Shown here: positions 5,830-9,730 of the stretch, piece by piece
How positions within the stretch are numbered: position 1 is the stretch's first letter
How the letters are laid out: every line of letters starts with the position of its first letter
Assembly (NCBI GenBank): GCA_030149685.1
Contig: JASLGI010000023.1
Span: 1 to 9,730 of the forward strand
From: Bacillaceae bacterium
GTDB lineage: Bacteria > Bacillota > Bacilli > Bacillales_A > Planococcaceae
Length of the DNA: 9,730 bases
Reading direction: 5' to 3'
Notes under the pieces: generated by a model
Told to the model about the DNA's origin: nothing
The model's database searches: none
What the model saw: the letters and a program-made list of their open reading frames with translations, nothing else
Program-made: the position numbers and the translations under genes

Positions 5830-6597
5830 ATGAGTAAGATATTACAAGCGACGAATATCCGTAAAACGTACGGCACGCGTTTAAATAAACAAGAAGTATT
5901 AAAAGGAATCGACTTATCCGTTGAAGAAGGGGAGTTCGTCGGCATTATGGGAGCAAGTGGTGCCGGAAAAACGACACTTTTAAACGTCCTCGCAACGATT
6001 GACCGTCCAACCGACGGAACAGTCGTCATTAATGGACAGACGACTTCTCAAATGAAAGAGCGGGAATTATCGAATTTCCGCCGAACAGAACTCGGCTTTA
6101 TTTTCCAAGATTACAACTTACTCGACACATTAACAGTGAAAGAAAATATTTTACTACCGGTCTCACTCGGGGGACTGTCAAAAAAAGAAGCAGAAGCGCG
6201 ATACAATGACGTATCGAAAGCACTCGGTATTGACGACCTCGGGCATAAATATCCGCACCAAATTTCAGGCGGACAAAAACAGCGAACAGCAGCATCACGT
6301 GCGCTCATTCACGAGCCGTCGATGATCTTTGCGGATGAACCGACAGGAGCGCTTGATTCAAAATCTGCTGCTGCATTACTGGCGACATTAGAACGAATTA
6401 ATCGAGAGAGTAATGTAACGATTATGATGGTAACTCATGATCCGATGGCATCAAGCTATTGTAATCGCGTCGTCTTTTTACGCGACGGGCAATTGTATAC
6501 AGAGTTGTATAAAGGAGAACAGACACGCCAACAGTTTTTCCAAGAAATTTTAAACGTACAAGCGATGCTTGGAGGTGGCACGGTTGACACTCTTTGA
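5830..6597 (+). CDS. BceA-like ABC transporter ATP-binding protein
   Basis: 255 residues: one complete ABC nucleotide-binding domain. Visible are the Walker A motif GASGAGKTT (41-49), the Q-loop in [13 protein letters not shown], the ABC signature ISGGQKQR, the Walker B motif [12 protein letters not shown], the D-loop ALDS and the H-loop VTHD. The sequence pattern and the partner (a single large permease of about 635 residues) place it in the BceA/PsdA/YxdL peptide-antibiotic resistance group, not in importers or generic LolD types. It energises the permease at the inner face of the membrane and probably also drives signalling to the neighbouring kinase. The start ATG follows AAAGGAG at 5815-5821. 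The C terminus overlaps the permease start by 14 nt. Confidence 0.94.
   Translation: MSKILQATNIRKTYGTRLNKQEVLKGIDLSVEEGEFVGIMGASGAGKTTLLNVLATIDRPTDGTVVINGQTTSQMKERELSNFRRTELGFIFQDYNLLDTLTVKENILLPVSLGGLSKKEAEARYNDVSKALGIDDLGHKYPHQISGGQKQRTAASRALIHEPSMIFADEPTGALDSKSAAALLATLERINRESNVTIMMVTHDPMASSYCNRVVFLRDGQLYTELYKGEQTRQQFFQEILNVQAMLGGGTVDTL
6571..6578 (+). promoter_or_regulatory. Ribosome binding site deciding a TTG start for the permease
   Basis: GGAGGTGG, inside the last codons of the ATPase gene, has its GGAGG core 8 nt before TTG 6584. The earlier in-frame TTG at 6569 overlaps this site and cannot use it. Confidence 0.7.
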
Positions 6598-8491
6598 TCT
6601 CGTCGTGCGAAGTATGCGCAAAAATATTAAACATTATTACTTATATTTCTTTGCGCTCATTTTCGCCGTTAGTTTATATTTCATTTTCGCCACATTGCAA
6701 TACGACCCGACCGTTTTTGAAGGGGTTTCCTCTTCGGGGTCACTCACATCAGGCTTTAGCGCGGCACGTTACTTACTCGTCGTCATTATCGGAGTATTTA
6801 TTATTTACGCCAATTCGATCTTTTTACGCCGTCGAAGCAAAGAAATCGGTTTATATCAATTGATCGGACTTACACGAGCAGGCGTTGCACGTTTACTCGT
6901 TATTGAAAATATTTTCCTCAATATCGGCGCATTGCTCGTCGGTGTCGGAGTCGGCGCATTAGCTGCACGTTTATTCGTGTTACTTTTATTAAAGCTAACA
7001 GGAATTGACGGAGGCGTCATTGCGTTAAGTTTCTCTACAGAAGCATTTATCGCCACGATGAAAGTGTTCTTAGGATTAATTGCGATCACATCGCTTCAAA
7101 TGATTTTACTCGTCTATCGCACGTCACTCATTCAATTATTCCGTGCAAGCGCAACGACGGAAGCACCTGAAGCACCACGTGGTATTATGACGGCGATGAC
7201 AGCGATTGCTGGGTTCGGTTTTCTCGTATTCGGTTATTGGTTATCGCAGCATATGTTAAATAGTTTTTTACTCGTCAATATGTTACTCGTCTTAGCATCG
7301 ACGATTTTCGGAACGTATTTATTGTTCCGTGTGACGATCGGTTGGGTTTTTTATCGCCGACGCGTTCGAAAAAATGGTCATTTATCCCTTGCAGATAGTT
7401 TATCGCTCGCCCCTTTAATGCACCGAATGAAAGGAAATGCGAACTCATTAACGTTAATTACGACATTGTCTGCGATGGCGATGACGATGATCGCGGTCGC
7501 TTATTCTTCCTTTTATGCAGCGGGTGATGTGAGTCGTCAATTGATGCCACATGACTTCATGTTTGATGCAAGTAGTGAAGAAACGCTTGCTTATCGCGAG
7601 GAAACGTTAAATGAGTTCCAGCGAGCAGGTATCGATTATGAAGAACAAACGATTCATTCGTATCAAGTACCGTTTCAATTAACGGGGGACAAATTGCCAG
7701 AGTTTACAGATGAAGCATTGAATGTTTCGGTCGTTTCCGCAGCGGAGTTAGAAAATACTCGTTATCCGCACGACTTAAAGAAAAGTCATCTTCATTACAC
7801 AGGCATGTCTTGGATATTTACTTCTGTAAATACTCCTACTCCTGCAAAAATTGGGTCTGATCCATTTACATTAGATGCTTTTGAAGAAGGGAATGTCTTT
7901 AACGGTCAATCGATGGAAGCGACACTCATCGTACCAGAAGAGCGTTATGAAGCATTGAAACAATACGCATTACCAGAGTCAGAGTTCGTCCGTTATGCGA
8001 TCAACATTACAAACGACGACGATCAAGCAGAAGCTTTCGCATTGTATGAGAAAGTGATGCCAAAAGATGACTTTTTACTTTCTTATTATGATACCGATGA
8101 AAAAATGAAACAAAATAGTGGGATGTTCATTTTCATCGCAGGATTTTTAGGACTCGTCTTTTTAATCTCTACAGGAAGTATTTTGTACTTTAAACAGATG
8201 TCCGAAGCCGAACAAGAACGACAAAGTTATTTAACTCTTCGTCAGTTAGGGTTCAGCGTTCCTGAAATGATGAAAGGCATTCGTCGAAAACAATTATTCG
8301 TTTACGGATTACCGCTTCTCGTCGGTATTTTACACGCGACTTTCGCAATGAAGTCCGTCGACGGGGTATTGTTCCAGACAGATGTTACGATTCCAGTAAT
8401 TATTACATTCGTTGTGTACTCACTCATTTATGCGATTTTTGGCATATTGACGGTTCGTTATTATCGCCATATTGTAAAAGGAACGTTATAA
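6584..8491 (+). CDS. BceB-like ABC transporter permease
   Basis: 635 residues from TTG 6584, similar to BceB (about 640). The N terminus ([19 protein letters not shown], then a span) is typical of the family. The pattern fits the ten-span FtsX-type architecture: one span near 15-37, further spans with the motif [16 protein letters not shown], and a large extracytoplasmic domain of about 200 residues (roughly 312-512) between the seventh and eighth spans. Three spans follow that domain. In this family the large loop determines substrate and sensor specificity. Role: with the ATPase it frees lipid II-cycle intermediates from peptide antibiotics, and it forms a sensory complex with the BceS-like kinase. 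The loop is the most variable part of the family, so the actual drug cannot be named. The gene is followed 4 bp later by a hairpin. Confidence 0.93.
   Translation: MTLFDLVVRSMRKNIKHYYLYFFALIFAVSLYFIFATLQYDPTVFEGVSSSGSLTSGFSAARYLLVVIIGVFIIYANSIFLRRRSKEIGLYQLIGLTRAGVARLLVIENIFLNIGALLVGVGVGALAARLFVLLLLKLTGIDGGVIALSFSTEAFIATMKVFLGLIAITSLQMILLVYRTSLIQLFRASATTEAPEAPRGIMTAMTAIAGFGFLVFGYWLSQHMLNSFLLVNMLLVLASTIFGTYLLFRVTIGWVFYRRRVRKNGHLSLADSLSLAPLMHRMKGNANSLTLITTLSAMAMTMIAVAYSSFYAAGDVSRQLMPHDFMFDASSEETLAYREETLNEFQRAGIDYEEQTIHSYQVPFQLTGDKLPEFTDEALNVSVVSAAELENTRYPHDLKKSHLHYTGMSWIFTSVNTPTPAKIGSDPFTLDAFEEGNVFNGQSMEATLIVPEERYEALKQYALPESEFVRYAINITNDDDQAEAFALYEKVMPKDDFLLSYYDTDEKMKQNSGMFIFIAGFLGLVFLISTGSILYFKQMSEAEQERQSYLTLRQLGFSVPEMMKGIRRKQLFVYGLPLLVGILHATFAMKSVDGVLFQTDVTIPVIITFVVYSLIYAIFGILTVRYYRHIVKGTL
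8447..8475 (+). promoter_or_regulatory. Possible promoter inside the 3' end of the permease gene
   Basis: TTGACG (8447-8452) and TATTGT (8470-8475) are separated by 17 nt, close to sigma-A consensus. A start near 8482 would put the 8496-8522 hairpin in the leader of the VanZ-RDD gene. The stretch also encodes the end of the permease, so the match may be chance. Confidence 0.3.
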
Positions 8492-8495
8492 GAAA

Positions 8496-8527
8496 AAACC
8501 TTGTCGCTTGCCGGCAAGGTTTATTTT
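8496..8527 (+). terminator. Hairpin after the ABC operon, intrinsic terminator or attenuator
   Basis: An 11-bp stem (8496-8506 with 8512-8522, one U-G pair) has the loop CTTGC. It runs into TTTATTTT, an interrupted T-tract weaker than those of the other terminators here. No promoter fits between it and the next gene, so some readthrough is likely. Confidence 0.7.
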
Positions 8528-8551
8528 CAAAAGGAAGAAAGGAGTTATTCA

Positions 8552-9694
8552 ATGAGTGTTTATTTGATGCCTGTACTTAGTGCTTTTGCGGTGTTTTTCG
8601 TCATCGCGATCACATTGACGTTTCCGTGGGCATTTTATCAGTATCGAAAGTACGGGTATTTTAGTTTTTGGAAGTCGGTCATCGTTGCCAGTTTTATTTT
8701 TTACATGTTAAGTGCTTTTTTCCTCGTCACATTACCGATGCCGGATGAACGAGAGAACTGTGCCGAACGAGAACCGATCGAGCATTACATGCAGACGACA
8801 CCTTTCCAGTTCGTCAAAGATATTGAACGAGAAGGCGGCGTCGTATGGTCAGATTTTTCAACGTATCGTGTATTACCGGGAGTGCCTGCATTTTATCAAC
8901 TCGTCTTTAATATGTTGTTATTGTTGCCACTCGGGGTGTATTTACGTTATTTGTTGAAACGGAGAAGAGACATTTGGAAAGCGGTCGTTGCCGGTTTTCT
9001 CGTATCACTCTTTTTTGAAATTACGCAGTTGACTGCATTGTACGGCTATTACACATGTCCGTATCGTTTGTTCGATGTCGATGATTTATTTGCTAATACA
9101 CTCGGAGCAACGATCGGTTATATGATTGCGCCGCTTTTCTTCGTCTTCATTCCGAAGCGCGAAGAGTTGAAGCGTCAATCAGAAGAAATGCGCTTGCAAA
9201 AAGAAGCGACAAAAGGAGCGACACTATTTGCGCTCATTCTTGATATTTTGTTTGCGAAACTGCTCGCAAATATCGCAAACGGCATTTTCGGAATCGGTCC
9301 GTGGACAGGAGAATGGACATTTTTCATTACGTTGTTCATCATGATTGTTCTTCTTCCACTCGTTACAAAAGGCCAGACACTCGGAAGTGCATTGATTCGC
9401 TTACGATATGAACCTATGCAGTCATCGCTTTCTTGGGCGATGGTGAAACGTTATGTCGCGATCATCATTCCGTATATTTCAAGTAAAGTCGCTATTGCTG
9501 CGAATGCAGTCGTCGAGCAAAAAATGGGGTATGACGTCTTGTTTTTATCATCACTCGTCTTGCTCAATGTCGTCGTATGGTTGATCGTCATCTTCCATAT
9601 CCTTCGACGCCTATGGAAAAAAGACCGCCCGTATTATTTCGATGCGTATAGCGGTATTCGAACGATAAGAAAAGAGAAGAAAGAAGGAAAGTAA
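8552..9694 (+). CDS. VanZ-RDD fusion integral membrane protein
   Basis: 380 residues from ATG 8552, with GGAG 7 nt upstream; the frame is open further upstream but that part lies in the hairpin. The N-terminal part (about 35-205) shows VanZ-like motifs: FNMLLLLPLGVYLR (near 118), SLFFEITQL, and RLFDVDDLFANTLGATIGY (near 171). A charged linker with a short helical stretch (KREELKRQSEEMRLQKE) follows. The C-terminal part (about 220-365) resembles an RDD domain: an ATLFALILDILF span and the KGQTLGSALIRLRY signature, though the usual leading Arg is not obvious. VanZ proteins are associated with teicoplanin and lipoglycopeptide tolerance; RDD domains are of largely unknown transport or ion-related function. 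Two Cys (in ERENCAERE and YYTCPYR) lie in loops. Placed after a BceAB-type transporter, an envelope-defence role is inferred. Confidence 0.85.
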   Translation: MSVYLMPVLSAFAVFFVIAITLTFPWAFYQYRKYGYFSFWKSVIVASFIFYMLSAFFLVTLPMPDERENCAEREPIEHYMQTTPFQFVKDIEREGGVVWSDFSTYRVLPGVPAFYQLVFNMLLLLPLGVYLRYLLKRRRDIWKAVVAGFLVSLFFEITQLTALYGYYTCPYRLFDVDDLFANTLGATIGYMIAPLFFVFIPKREELKRQSEEMRLQKEATKGATLFALILDILFAKLLANIANGIFGIGPWTGEWTFFITLFIMIVLLPLVTKGQTLGSALIRLRYEPMQSSLSWAMVKRYVAIIIPYISSKVAIAANAVVEQKMGYDVLFLSSLVLLNVVVWLIVIFHILRRLWKKDRPYYFDAYSGIRTIRKEKKEGK

Positions 9695-9695
9695 T

Positions 9696-9730
9696 ATGAA
9701 AAAAATTTGGATCACTGCGCTCGTCCTTTT
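9696..9730 (+). CDS. Start of a putative exported protein, partial
   Basis: ATG 9696 follows the VanZ-RDD stop by 1 nt, with AAGGAAAG just upstream. The 11 visible codons read MKKIWITALVL, a lysine-rich start followed by hydrophobic residues, as in a signal peptide or first membrane span. The product continues beyond the window and cannot be identified. It is probably translated from the same transcript as the VanZ-RDD gene. Confidence 0.6.
   Translation, partial: MKKIWITALVL

Noticed and set aside
5685..6029. Minus-strand open frame of 114 codons spanning the uppP-ABC gap
   Set aside because: It is antisense to the Walker A region of the ATPase and crosses a terminator and the promoter region; no recognisable protein features.
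8501..8551. TTG start giving a 17-residue longer VanZ-RDD protein
   Set aside because: The TTG lies inside the hairpin stem; ATG 8552 has a properly spaced GGAG.
8712..8957. Plus-strand open frame of 81 codons
   Set aside because: It is nested in another frame of the VanZ part of the VanZ-RDD gene, without a ribosome binding site or plausible composition.

Overview
The window looks like chromosomal DNA of a low-to-moderate-GC Gram-positive bacterium of the order Bacillales. The evidence is the strong AGGAGG-type ribosome binding sites, the use of TTG and GTG starts, intrinsic terminators with U-tracts, the Bce-type two-component/ABC module, and a Bacillus-like manganese superoxide dismutase. 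I cannot assign a genus from the sequence alone. No insertion sequence, phage gene, tRNA, rRNA or CRISPR array is visible.

Left part (1-2329, minus strand): a soluble chemoreceptor runs off the left edge. It has an N-terminal globin-like sensor region, a classic methyl-accepting signalling hairpin and the beginning of a C-terminal CZB zinc-binding domain. By an ungapped comparison with remembered HemAT, the proximal haem histidine is a leucine. Upstream of it lies sodA (Mn-type superoxide dismutase) with its own promoter, a 5'-terminal stem-loop and a strong terminator.

Centre (2440-2982, plus strand): a divergent promoter next to sodA drives a 76-residue CPYC glutaredoxin-like protein. A near-perfect NrdR-box-like palindrome overlaps its -10 element. 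A 56-residue single-span membrane protein with a TTG start follows, and then a terminator.

Right part (3039-9730, plus strand): a cell-envelope antibiotic defence block. It holds a BceR-like response regulator, a BceS-like intramembrane-sensing kinase (overlapping by ATGA) and uppP (undecaprenyl-diphosphatase), which together form one transcription unit closed by a terminator. A BceAB-like ABC ATPase and large permease follow as a second unit, ending in a hairpin. Next come a VanZ-RDD fusion membrane protein and the first codons of a putative exported protein. From knowledge of these families, BceRS senses transporter activity and activates bceAB, BceAB frees lipid II-cycle intermediates from peptide antibiotics such as bacitracin, UppP recycles undecaprenyl pyrophosphate (the bacitracin target), and VanZ proteins are linked to lipoglycopeptide tolerance. 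Their grouping here suggests a combined lipid-carrier protection locus. The individual families are known; the less ordinary points are uppP sitting between regulators and transporter, the possibly haem-less globin receptor, the putative NrdR box on a glutaredoxin gene, and the small membrane protein.
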